A stretch of DNA of 64,000 nucleotides from assembly GCF_036669915.1 (NCBI RefSeq), contig NC_089320.1, positions 2,512,129-2,576,128 of the forward strand, read 5' to 3'. Made by a program: the position numbers and the translations under genes. Source of the DNA: Pocillopora verrucosa. Lineage: Eukaryota > Cnidaria > Anthozoa > Scleractinia > Pocilloporidae. Each line of letters starts with the position of its first letter. The stretch's first letter is position 1. Below, piece by piece: positions 44,601-56,542 of this stretch. Under the pieces are notes generated by a model that did not search any database, was not told the origin of the DNA, and saw only the letters and a program-made list of their open reading frames with translations.

Positions 44601-47600
44601 GGTGAAATACAGTCCGTTAAACTTACCAATCGTAGTGCATGGACTAACTGAGAGGTATAATTAAAGGAATTCTTTAGTGGGTGTTTTATAAATATGTATG
44701 TATTCAGACCAAGGTACCTGATTGTTGAGTACTATGGTGGGAATGGAGAAAAAGACACAGTTATCAGATAATTAAACTTTTTTTCCTTAGTATTACAAGA
44801 ATTTTTGACGCAAATGGAAGCAGAGGAAAATTCCAGGTTTGATTTGAACTCCTTAGCTTGTCATCAAATTGTTTTCATAGATTATAATACTAACAATAAC
44901 AATGGTTGATGATGATGATGATAATGGTGATAATGATGATGATGATAAAGATGAAGCTGTTCATTATTTTCTGATAATAGTTATGGTAATTACAAGGATT
45001 AAGATAACAAAAGTCAAAGTGAGAGTGGAAGGATAGTGAGAATTAATATGACAGTGATGATAATACTGAGATGAATTTGAACAAAAACTGTTAAGAAGAA
45101 AATACCTTCTCTTCCTTGTAGGTTTTATCCAATCCAGAGTTTTTGGCTGAGGGTACAGCTATCAAAGACTTGATGGAACCTGATAGAGTTCTGATTGGTT
45201 AGTATAATTACACTTCCATTACTATTTTGATTGATTTACCTTGTACATAGTTCAACTCCTGTTTATTTGACCTTTGATAATCAGCATCATGATGATTGAG
45301 GTTTTTTTTAATACATGACTTCCTCACTCTGTTTTCTAGGAGGTGAACAAACTAGGGAAGGATACAAAGCAATCGAAGCCTTGTCATCAGTTTATGAACA
45401 CTGGATTCCCAAAGAAAATGTTATCAAGACCAACACATGGTCATCTGAGCTTTCAAAGCTGGTGGGTAATTTTGTGTCTTGATTGCACTACATGTATAAG
45501 TGTTGATGGGCAAAATATTTCGTTGAAATGAAAAAACAAGTGGACATTGTTCCTTGCAGGCAGCCAACGCTTTTCTAGCCCAGCGAATCTCCAGTATCAA
45601 TGCCATGAGTGCCATTTGTGAAGCAACTGGTGCAAATGTGTCTGAAGTGGCAAGTGCAATTGGCCGAGACACAAGGATAGGAAGACACTTTTTGCAAGCC
45701 TCTGTTGGTAAGATATAATGAACAACTACATTTTTCAACTTGGGATATTACGTCTCTAGTGTTCTGATTGGTTCTCTCAGCTTGGGTTATCAGCTCATAT
45801 TCCAAGTTACCTTGTATGCAACATTTTGGAAGCTTACAATTTTTTGCTGAAATATTCAAAAGTTCAGGAATGAATGAAATTTAATAAAACAATTATGCCA
45901 TTCGCACTTGTTGGATAGGAGATTGGTTATTGCCAACTTGCCACTATGCACTTCATCACCTAGTTACCATCTCATATCCAGTGCATGCTTGTGGAATAAT
46001 TGTTAGATATCTGAGATACTATGCACATCCCATAGTTATTTTATAAATTGCAATAGACCACACTTTATATGAGTTTACGAGTTTAATAACCATGAAGGAT
46101 GTAATGACAGAACACTTCAAATGTTTGTAAATCACTAGCCAGAGGTGAGAGTATTTCTTTTTTTTTTAATGATAGGTTTTGGTGGAAGCTGTTTCCAGAA
46201 GGATGTTCTCAATCTTGTTTACCTTTCTGAGGCACTGAACTTGCCTGAAGTTGCAAACTATTGGTACCAAGTAATTGCCATGAATGAGTATCAACGACGG
46301 CGATTTGCAAGTAGAATTGTGAACTGCCTGTTCAACACAGTGACAGACAAGAAGATTGCACTGCTTGGATTTGCCTTCAAGAAGAATACTGGAGACACTA
46401 GGTAAGCCCTATAATCATGTCATGTACATTTCCTGACTTCCCTGACTGGTTACATTTAATTGACAAGGCTGATTATAGACTGAGAAAGTCAGTACTTAGC
46501 TTTGTTGATTTTTTTCATTGACAGAGAATCAGCCAGCATTTATATCTGCAAATATCTGATGGAGGAAGGGGCAAGGATAACCGTTTATGATCCCAAAGTC
46601 GAAAAAGATCAAATCATGTTGTAAGTATGATAAAATTTCTCTTTAATAATTCACGCAGTTTTCATCATTTGCTCTTATGTTAGTAGAATTTACAATCTTA
46701 CGGACTTATTTTAGATTTTGATAAATGATTGTATTACTGTTATTTTTGCAGGGAGTTGACCCACCCTTCTATTTCAGAAGATCCAGAAAGAGGTAGCAAT
46801 TTTTTTTACCAGTTTCAGTATTCAACATTATTTCATGGAATTTAACGAATAAATAAGCAGAAACACTAGAATTTTGTAGAGGCACTGCTATGGGGTGGCT
46901 CTTCGTCCATTGTTTCCATGTTAAATTGGAAGTTGGGGTGTGTGATCTTATCTTTTTCACATGCAGATGCTTCAACATCACTCTGATCCCAACAGTATGC
47001 AGGACACTTGTTACATCTTAACCCCTCGACCTTTCGTGATTAGCATCTGCATGCCCATGCATGGGGCAAAACAAATAACAGCATTATTTTTTTTTTCTCT
47101 GCAGTGGAACGTCTGATTACAATTGCTGATGATCCCTACAAGGCAGTTAAAGATGCACATGCTCTTGTTGTTTGCACCGAGTGGGATGAATTCAAGGTTT
47201 GTGTTTTCTTATTTTATAGATTCTTCATTACAAGCCTGAAATTATATTTTCGTTTGGCTCCAAATGGTTTGCTGTCTCAGACACCCGTTCTATATTGATT
47301 GTTAGGACTAAAGTCTGTCTAGTGTTTCCCAGAATGGGCATAAAATGGTCCCCAAAAAATTGCTCACAAAACAAGATATGTACATTTTTACTTAGGTTAC
47401 TATAGCATCACAACAGTCTGTTATAAAAAATATCCTTCAGTTGAGCTTGAAAACTAATTCAACGCAAGGGATTCCGAAATGCCTATTGATGTTGCTTTCA
47501 ACGTACAAAGTCTGATGCACAGTCATCATTTCTTTAAGTTTTCAGGCAAGCCGCAATCGCGCGTGAATAAAATGATGTCCCTTTTTCCCGCTTTTGCTAC

Positions 47601-47964
47601 ACCTCTCGCGCGTGACTCACCCCTCGTGTTTCCTCGCGCTTGTCTCTTATCTCATACCCAGATCCCTCTCTAGTGGGCGATCTAGCTTGCCTCCGCTCGT
47701 CTGAAAAATGAAAACAACACCTGTCAAGCAAAGCCATGTTAACACGCTATCGTTCGTACTTCTTCATTTCCACAGACGTACGATTACAAGCGTATATACG
47801 ACAGCATGCTGAAACCAGCGTTTGCCTTTGACGGCCGAATGATTCTGGATCACTGTCACCTACATGAAATTGGTTTCCAAGTCGAGACGATTGGAAAAGT
47901 TGTATCATCTGGGTACATGCTACCACTGACTCCCCCACTAGCTCCCCCTAAGGAGGAGAAATGA
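41679..47964 (+). CDS. UGDH: UDP-glucose 6-dehydrogenase
   Basis: Thirteen exons: 41679-41840, 41937-42038, 42211-42246, 43669-43784, 44791-44836, 45122-45197, 45340-45461, 45560-45707, 46176-46401, 46525-46620, 46752-46792, 47105-47196, 47776-47964. They join in frame to 483 aa (human UGDH, 494). The N-terminal Rossmann NAD-binding loop [10 protein letters not shown] is at residues 10-19. Further motifs are [45 protein letters not shown], and the active-site [10 protein letters not shown] with Cys275 (Cys276 in human). The C-terminal UDP-binding half includes [13 protein letters not shown]. The enzyme oxidises UDP-glucose to UDP-glucuronate in the cytosol, supplying glycosaminoglycan synthesis. 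All catalytic motifs are intact. The C-terminal tail after [11 protein letters not shown] is short and Pro-rich. Confidence 0.97.
43345..43560. mobile_element. Diverged MITE in UGDH intron 3
   Basis: Begins aacccatttatat. It contains ggaatgatcacaaactgaag, caaattctgcttgttagcacc and gtaaactgatgttagggtgc, which resemble the interval at 9720-9865. The end is uncertain. Confidence 0.5.
43824..44530. mobile_element. Repeat element with gacttgtccc motifs in UGDH intron 4
   Basis: aggtcagcacacacaaggggac near the left end is mirrored by gtgcacacaatgagacttgtccc near the right end. Inside are several related words (gctgggacttgtcccac, aaggacttgtcct, gacagggaccaaattttagtccctgcgac). These terminal resemblances suggest a foldback transposon of about 700 bp. 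Boundaries are approximate. Confidence 0.5.
44880..44955. repeat. GAT/AAT microsatellite
   Basis: gatgatgatgatgataat and gatgatgatgatgataaag in UGDH intron 5. Confidence 0.85.
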
Positions 47965-49091
47965 ACTGATCCCTCTGGGGAGAAGTTGAGGACTTAATGT
48001 GTATCTAACAGTAACAGTAAACGTAAACGTATTTGTTATTTTTAAATTATTATTTACCATTATTTAGAATGTCACTGGAATCAGTAGAATTTGCACCGTA
48101 CTCCAAACTACATTCTTTATTTTTAAGAAATTGACCTTTGGGGGCAGCTGGCAAACTCAAACTCTCGAGAAAATTGTAACTGGACACCAAAGCACTACAA
48201 TAAGTGGCTCATTGCCCAAGCGAAACAGAGTTTGAAGATGGGAATTTCGGAAGGGATGTTACACTGCGAGAATGTATTCGTATTTCTGCGCACCGAAGAC
48301 AATCCAAACATTTTCCTGCTCTGCTGTATCTTGAAATATTCAAGTAGCTCTTAAAATTAAGATTTGAAAGCGGAATGCATTTTTACTCTTTATTCGTTGT
48401 AAAACAGAGAATTTTCTGTACAAGGATAAACTTAATAACTTAATTCAAAGTACGCAGATCACAAGACGATAAAAATATTTTGAGTGTACTTAGCTTAGAG
48501 TATATTTTTTAAAGATCATGTACTTCGAGCAATATTGGAAATAATATTTTTGGCGAATGAAAACAATGTTATTGTTCTCCTGCTTATGAAGAGATATCGT
48601 CGAGACTTGTGGTGTAGCAAGGCGTTGTACAATTCATAAAGGTATTAAAATGAAATTATTGCTCAAATTATCATTCTTTGGTTAAATATGTAAACGAGGT
48701 ACCGAAATATGTAAACGAGGTACCGAATTTTTCCAATTCAAGAGGACTGGTTTGTAGAATTACTGCAAAAGTTTGGAGAAAAGATGGCGAAGTGCTTTGT
48801 TCCGGGTCAGCCCAGGTCTTAATAAGGTTATTCTTTGAAGATGCCTTGGATATTGACTACTGTTTCGCGTTTGCGTGTAAACGCTTCCCAACATTCGACT
48901 TCAGAAGAGTGAAGTGATTAATTAAACCTCGGCTCAAAAGCAACTTGAACCCGTTGCCTAGGAAAACATTTAACTGTGAAATGTAAAAACAGCATGCACG
49001 ATTAAATTAATAAATTATGTATTTTGAAATCAGTTCAATTTCTTGGGCAAGACTTCCTCACCTGTCAATACAGCAGCGTTTGAACTTAAAG
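47965..49091. other. UGDH to PAN/Ig cluster intergenic interval
   Basis: No gene seen. Contains a perfect 22-bp direct repeat (aatatgtaaacgaggtaccg core, at about 48686 and 48708). Confidence 0.5.
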
Positions 49092-52000
49092 ATGCCTTTC
49101 TCTTCAATCCTTCGCAGTGTTTCGCTCTTCTTGATACTTTCTTTGCTGAAAATCTCAGAAGGAGAAGGTAAGAAACTCAAAAGTCGTTTTGATTTTTCGA
49201 AAGTTTCATCGCTTTTAAATTACCCCGAAGTTTAGATTTTCTTAATTTTCGAAATCAAACTGAACAAAGTAAGTTTGTTTTGTGAAATGTCTCCACTTGC
49301 AAACACAATTCTACTTTCAGCGCGAAAAATATCCATAAATTTATAATGCGATTTTGAAGTTAATTTTGCTACTTTTCGTTTGATATAAGTAACATTTCAT
49401 AAATTTTTTTCATTTTCATCTACACCTATGTACAGTCATTAATTTTTTATTACAAACAGATGTTTGTGAAACACTTTTATCCTCTAGTGAAACACACTCT
49501 TCATTCAAGATTTGTTGAATTTCTAATATTTTCATATTGGATTTATGGAGAGGAAGATAGAACAGAAACCTATATGAGTTTTCAATCCAACCGAGAAATG
49601 ATAAACTCGTGAAGAATGAATACGTTATTTCAAATCGTTTAACAACTCTGAGAAATAGCATCGCAGTTATAAGCATAATTAAGAAAGTTTTGAAAATAGA
49701 CCGAGAGACCGAAAATTAATAACTTGTTTACAGATTGCCGCGTGTTAAGGCATAAATATCCAAAAAATGAAGTAGTCCTTCTTGGTCACCTGCTCAAAAA
49801 CATCACTGTGAAAATAGACAGCATTTGCCTGACACAGTGCTTTAAAGAAGCAAATTGCATGTCCTTCAACCTTGGTCCTCCTGTGGACGGAAATCATGAG
49901 TGCGAGCTGAGCAATTCGGATCACGTGATGCACCCCAATGATCTCGAGCATCGCGCAGGATTTGTCTACCAGTCATTTGAGGTAAGCAGTACAGTTAAAC
50001 TCCCCCTTTTTATTACAGGGAAAACGGACGGGGATTAGTCGTCGCTGACAGAATTGACAGCCGATGAGAGAGAGATCATTAGAATATTACAGAACCTCAG
50101 GGGGATCGGGTAAATTTCATTGTGACACAACCAGAATACGCCGAAAAATAGTTTTTCTAACTTCAAAATTACGCTTTTGAGAAAGGTTTTAAATGCAGAC
50201 GCTTTGTCTCATAAACTAAGAAAAAATGGAAAAATCCCATACACGTCCTTGGGGTTCATTTCATTTCTGGTATTATTTCCAAAGCTCGCGGAAAATGACT
50301 GAATGTCGGAGGAAAATAAACTCTTCAAAGTTAAGAACTGAAGCCGCCACAACGCTGTCAGTCAACAATATTTCCGTTCCGATACAAACTGCGAAGAAAT
50401 TTTTTCTTTTTTCCGGAACTGCAAAATAGACTTTTGTCGCTTTTGGACAACAACTTGATAACAACACTAGAATTACAAGAACAATTCCGTCTCTAGCTCT
50501 TGGAAAGAACCAAAGTGATAACGAATTAGCGATTTCTAACTGTTCAAAACCCTTCAGTGCGTCATTGTAGATCAATAATGGTTTTGTAATCGTTGATTAG
50601 TTGACGACAAGAAGTTGACATGGAATGTCGTCAATCTCACGCCTTCCGTTCTACTCTTAAATTAATCTTTGCTTTGTATCTCCTGACATAAAACATAACG
50701 TAAAATTGAAATTTCAGAAATTAGGAGATCTTTGTTTTCTTTTCCATAAATGAAATTTTCAGGAAATTGAAAAAATATGACTTTTGTTCCTTCCGTGATA
50801 CCTTAGCTAAAGACTAACAGAATTTTATAGAGGAAACCTCTCGCGGTGGCCTGGGTACTAATAACATGATGACCGCTAACCGGAAATGGAGCCTAGCTAT
50901 GCAATATTACGACATAGACTAATTTGAAAAGCAGTCTGATATACTGCTTTGGTCCTTGAGTACGTGCTCTTCACTTGCCAAACGACTTTTCAATCGAGCC
51001 TCTCTTGAGAAGACTACAACAAACACAAAAGAGATGCACCTATATTTTTTTATATCGAAGGTGATTTTTCCTCCATATGTCATTGCAGAACGCTTGCCAA
51101 AGCCGTCCCTGTCCTGATGATACAGTTTGTCAAAACGGGTTTACAGAACAAGGATATCGCTGTATGCGAGGTACTCTTGTCTCTATTTCGGGATAAGGGA
51201 AAGATTTTTTTTATCGTCTTGTCACAAACGTAGGACAAACACTGAGTTACCATGAGTAATGAACCTCAGACATTAGGATTCTACACTCCGATGCGCTACC
51301 ACGTGCACTGGGCTACAGAAACTCTCTCTATGATGAGATGAGCCAGTATCAGGTACATATGCGATATGTGTCATGCACACTACCAGGATTAACAATGTCG
51401 ACTGCGTCATGCGTCTAGTTAGAGTGCGATTCTCCATGGGAACTCAGTAATGTTTTTTTCCCTCGCTCGTGATGAGAAGACTAATCATCTTGCCCTAATT
51501 CTTTGCAGTACTTAAAATTTATCATCTTTCTTATTATTTATTGGAATTTCTTTATTTTTGTATCCTTTAGCTAAAGTTATGCAAGCAAGTTTTCTCTTCC
51601 TAGATTTCCGTGGAAGGCGCACATAAAAAAAGACAACAATTTTTTCAAAAACATTTTGTGGTTTAGGCAACTTTTAACGGATGTAAGTCGACTTTTGAAC
51701 CGGGTTATAGGGGAATTCTTTCCCAAAAAGCTTGTAGCTGGCGTACAGAGCTTAAAGGAAAATGTAAATGCTTTGATCAATATAGGTTTGCGTATACGAA
51801 GCAATAATACAAAGTATATGTGACCTTTTTCAGGCCTTCTTCCTTCTGTGACAATTACACCTAAGACGAAAGTCACTAAGGAGGGAAGGAACGTGACATT
51901 CATATGTAACGTCACTGGACAGTTTGGCGCTAAAGTCACGTGGGACAGGCTCCAAGGAAGTTTGTTAGATTCGCGAAGCGTAATTGACGCAGCGGCGCTT

Positions 52001-52978
52001 ACCATTTTAAACGTCAGCAAAAACGACAGCGGTTCCTATGTGTGTACGGCCACAAGCATTATGGGAAGCAATTCATCAACTGCACGGCTTGAGGTGTATT
52101 CGGGTCTTAAGTTTATCAGCAGACTACCATCCTCTGTACTTTTGTACAACGGTCAGACGCGGAAGCTGTTTTGTTCCATCTCAAGTGACTTGGCAGTCAA
52201 CGTTTCGTGGATGTTCAATGGAACATCATCGTTTCCTCAAGACGTGATTTTTGACTCCTTCGACAAACTGATTGTTTTATCGGCCAATTTCAGTCATGAA
52301 GGAAATTACAGTTGCAATGCCATTGATAAGGTGAGCTACCTACAAGGCAATGTCGTTGTTCGTGTCAAGTACCCTGAAACCTGCACCAAAGTGAGGGCAA
52401 ACATCAGTGACGTCAGTGGTAACTACGTCATTGATCCTGACGGCGAACTTGGCGAGGATCCTTTTTCAGTTTATTGTAACATGACTGACAAAGGAGGTGT
52501 TGGAGTGGCAGTTGTCAGTCACGACAGCGAGAAAAAAACCCACGTGAAAGGATTTGAGTTACCAGGGCACTATACACGTAACGTACACTACATTGGTACC
52601 AGCCTCTCTCAATTAGCGGCTTTGACACAAGCTTCAGAGAAGTGTGAGCAATTCATTAAAGTCGAATGCCACGGAGCTACAATAAATGATGCATACTGGT
52701 TGTCACGAGAGCGTGAAAAAATGAAGTACTGGGGAGGAGTTCCTCACGGGAAAGGGTGCGCATGCGGACTGACAAACTCCTGTGACGCTCCAGAACGGCA
52801 TTGTAACTGTGCAAAGAATGACTTTGTTTGGCGGAAGGACAGTGGTCTTCTTACTAACAGGAGTCACCTTCCAGTCATTCAGCTGAGCTTTGGTGATACG
52901 GGAGATAGCTATGAAGAAGTCTATTATACTCTGGGTAAACTGCTGTGCTATACTTCTGCCGGAATGACACCAAAGTGA
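49092..52978 (+). CDS. Secreted PAN/EGF-like/Ig/Ig/CNTNAP-type fibrinogen protein, paralogue A
   Basis: Four exons: 49092-49167, 49734-49981, 51089-51170 and 51834-52978 (516 aa, TGA stop). Residues 1-24 form a signal peptide (MPFSSILRSVSLFLILSLL). Residues 26-108 are a PAN/Apple-like domain (CLTQCFKEANCMSFNL...CELSNS). Residues 109-135 are a truncated EGF-like module (NACQSRPCPDDTVCQNGF...YRCMRG) lacking the last cysteines. About 140-225 and 226-310 are two Ig domains with C..W..DSGSYVC and C..W..GNYSC signatures. About 315-505 is a fibrinogen-like domain of the contactin-associated-protein (neurexin IV/CNTNAP) type: YVIDPDGELGEDPF, KYWGG, GCACGLTNSC, CNCAKNDFVWRKDSG, FGDTGDS. There is no transmembrane segment, so it is likely secreted. 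Exon phases 1-0-1 match paralogues B and C. Function unknown; adhesion or lectin-like recognition is inferred. Confidence 0.85.
51240..51340 (-). mobile_element. tRNA-like SINE fragment
   Basis: gaacctcagacattaggatt and ctccgatgcgctaccacgtg on the plus strand read as B-box and A-box regions of a tRNA-like sequence on the minus strand. Low similarity; it lies in the last intron of paralogue A. Confidence 0.4.
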
Positions 52979-55900
52979 TATGATCGTGCACTGCAGGTCT
53001 AACACGCGAGAGCCTGTTAAACCATCCCAAAGAGGACTGGAATTGCACCTTTTGTACAAACGCGCTCGCCAGTCTTCACTAACAAATGAGTTGCTTTGGG
53101 AGAGGCCGGGATAGTATTTCTGCCAACAAAAAAAATTGAAAAAAATTAGTCATAGAGAGGACGAGAAAACAGTGGGAAGCTCCAAATTTACTGATTCGCG
53201 TTTCGCCCAAATCACCACAGGAATCGCCACACCAATCGCTCTGACGAAGGGCTAACGCTCGAAACGTCAGCTTTTTTACTCTTTCCGGTGGCCAATTAAC
53301 GTTTTCAACTCGGTTGTTAACACTAAAATTACCTGCTCACCACAAGAAGCCCACACAAAGGGTGTGGTTGATTGAAAATTTGAATTTGGAGGATATGGTT
53401 GGAAATATCGAAACATACTAGGAGAAATAACATTTATTTTGATGTTGAATATTCGTCAAAATTTATCTCGAGGCATAATAAGGAGCTTTCCGATATTTCC
53501 ATTTATTTTTTTTTCAAGGTGCACGGTAACGAATCCTGCGATCTGATTGGTTCTTTACCCGGTCTGTATTTTCCTATCTCTGCCCACGGGCAACGGTAAC
53601 GCTTTCGTGAGTCGCCGAGTACATGTCTACTTTCTTGCCATTTTTCATAAATATATCTCGTTTTCCAGCTGGGCAGTATTTTTGAGCAAAGACGTCGGTC
53701 ACTACCTCAAGCCGATGAATAACTTATTAATCCTCTCTTTTCTCTCTCTCAAAATATTGGTTTCAGAATGAATTTGTTTAAGCAATAGTGTCATTACCTT
53801 GGTTGACAAGCGGCCTAAAAACCGTCTGCAATTAATTTTAATCGTTCACGGAAAGTACCTAGAAAATTAAAACGTGAGGTATTTGCATTGGTTACAGTTG
53901 AAGTTATCGATGGAACTTTCATTTATTTAATATCTGAATTTTCTCAAACAATTTGTTCTTAGTGAAAGAGCGAGCGCAGTTTTAATTTTCAAGACCAAGG
54001 TCACAGTTTTTTACCATACGGACCGACCCTTAGCCGGTAAATAACATATTTATATTTTCTCTAAATTTCAATCGAAGTACAAGCCAATCTGACAATTGTG
54101 TGGGTACTCTGTAATCAAACCGGTTCTTTACGAGCAAGAGTCTTAGGGAAAGGATCTGAGCCAGCGTGACTGCTGTTTTCGTGAAAACGCTTAAACACCC
54201 GCATGATTATAAAAAGGTTATCCTTCTCGGTGATTCAAGCCAAATAAAAGGCAACTCGAGGTTACTATGTGGCGCCAAGACAATTTTCAGTTTCGCTTCA
54301 AGTGCACATTGGTAACAATAAAGCCTAACGCTGTAATAAATTCTGCAGGCATCAGTCCGTTTCCAAGAAGATAAAAACTTTTATACTAGAAATCCAAGAT
54401 AGGGCCAAGCCAGTCCGACAAGAGTGAAAATCTTCTCTCATTATGAAGTGAAAACGATGCCAAAGTCTTGTTGCCAAGGATTCAAATTTACATTTGGCTC
54501 TTGCGGCAGCGAGTGCAAGTACGTTTATCGAGATTTGAAGCAGGTGGGAAGTTTGGAGAGCACAGGAGATTCGTAAAGGGCATCTTCATCCGACTTACTT
54601 CACATCAATATCGAAAAAAATTGATCATTCTGAATTGATGTAAATATGTTTTATTTTACGTAAAGAATTTTACGGAACCTTTTCCAACAGACTTAACCTC
54701 GGATTAACCTTTAGGAAATATTATGGTAAATAATACTCGTAATTTCATAAGCTGTAGTTCCTCATTGATACGAGGAACTGGTTTCAAATTCAGCACAATA
54801 GCTTAGAACACATTTGACACACGAAAAACAAATGTAAATCACTCGGTAGAGTTAGAGTTTTTTCCCTTAGCAGTATAATTTTGCAACTGATAAATAGACA
54901 AAAAAAACTTTGCGGCATCGTAATGTAAAAACGGCTAGATTAAATTGCTTGAAATTCAGTCAATAGTGATGCCTTACCCCTAAAATTAAAATCCTGTTCG
55001 AGGACTTTTTCGAAACTGTCCCCAAAAACTGTTTGATTGGATTTCCCCATAACGCCAGCATAACAATGACGATTGCCATACCACGCCCACCACTGCAACT
55101 TTGGCAAGATAATTTTAAATGTTTGTATTCTCTTACCTTTGGTCAACACAGGTGTGGAAATCATTTGAGCAAAAAGGAAAAACTGTATTCAGCCTACCTA
55201 AATCTTTTTTTTTCTCCGGACGAAGGTGTGTTGTGTGATTGGGTATATTCCGTGTCAAAACCAAAAGACAGTCGCCTAACTAAAAGATGCTCATTATAAT
55301 ATAAAAATGTGGTCTTTTGAACATGTTGAAGATCGCACTGTACTCCAAACGGGAAGAAAATTAATAACGTGAATTGATCAGTAGGCAATTTCCTGGTAGC
55401 ACAATTCATGTGCTTTGAAGCGAAAGTTCAATTATATAAAGCCTTGATTATGAAAATGAAATTTCACTCTCTTCCAAATATAACTGCTTTACACAAGAAA
55501 GGTTTACGTTATCAAAGGGTGATCGATTCGTACCTGTCCTAACATTTAGTAACGACCAAACCTAGCTGAACACACGTTGATTATTGTGTACGACAAGTTA
55601 GTCAAGAGAGTAAGATTTCTGTTCCGTATACCAGTGATCTCCTTAAGACCTCTTAACATGACCAACTAAATTATTGCCTAGCAGAAGGTGAGTGTGACAT
55701 TTCTAATAAAACAGTTTATTGTCTTTCCAAACATTTAGCTAATTAGTGTATCGTGCAAGTTCATTAGCGGTGATAAGAAATCGACCTTACTTCAAACATA
55801 TTTAACAGGCAAAACATAGATTATTAGTTTCGGCATGGAGCGAGTCAACTGGCTGATTACGAATGATCTCAGCTGGGTACGAATCCACTGATTGCAAACG

Positions 55901-56542
55901 ATTGTGCGTAAAACACGACTGGTAACCTATCAAAGAGAAGGTTTATAGGACTCGGAGTGGAACTATCGTGGTCTATTTGTGTATTTAAGTAATTATGTCT
56001 AATTAGCTCATGTTTCGACAAACGAATTCCGTTTCAAGCCGTAAATACAACTTGTTTTTCAGTTGGTGCAAATTGGTCTTATTTTCTATTTTCGGAGATA
56101 GGCAATTACTACGTGAACCTTTTTCAATACTGCTGGCAAGAAAGGGTTTACTTTGCCCCTCCAACAATTCGATGCCTTACATGAATGAAACGGAAATAAC
56201 ATAATTTTCTGGTTTATAGGGAAAATTCAATGTCATACAACCAAATATTGAGTTGTTTGGACATCTGGTTAACAGCTTTAAGTTATTTGTGCTTAATAAT
56301 TTGAGCGTCGATAATTGGATTACAAGACTTTAAAGAAGTGGGCCTTGATTATAAACATTATACATTGGCAAAGTTGAACTACTATTAAAAATTGATACAC
56401 TTTCAACAGTTATGCTTACATAGTCAGAGCAGGTGATAAATTAAATTATTTACTGCTGCGACGGCGGAGAAAAAACTCAGACAAAGTGAGGATTTTATAC
56501 TTTGTGTTCGAAACGGTATGAAAAACAAGTCTATGCAAGATT
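52979..56542. other. Intergenic interval between paralogues A and B
   Basis: About 3.5 kb with no convincing gene. It contains a plus-strand copy of the hairpin repeat at about 53230-53275. The last about 650 bp (from 55870) resembles the promoter region of paralogue C (for example gttatgcttacat against gttatacatatat, then attatttactgctg in both). Confidence 0.5.
53230..53275 (+). repeat. Hairpin-type interspersed repeat, plus-strand copy
   Basis: gctctgacgaagggctaacg followed by ctcgaaacgtcagc, a short inverted repeat flanking a conserved loop. It matches the minus-strand copy at 9575-9617. Confidence 0.65.

Noticed and set aside
49017-49091. Upstream in-frame ATG for paralogue A
   Set aside because: Would place 25 residues before the hydrophobic signal peptide, which then would not be N-terminal.
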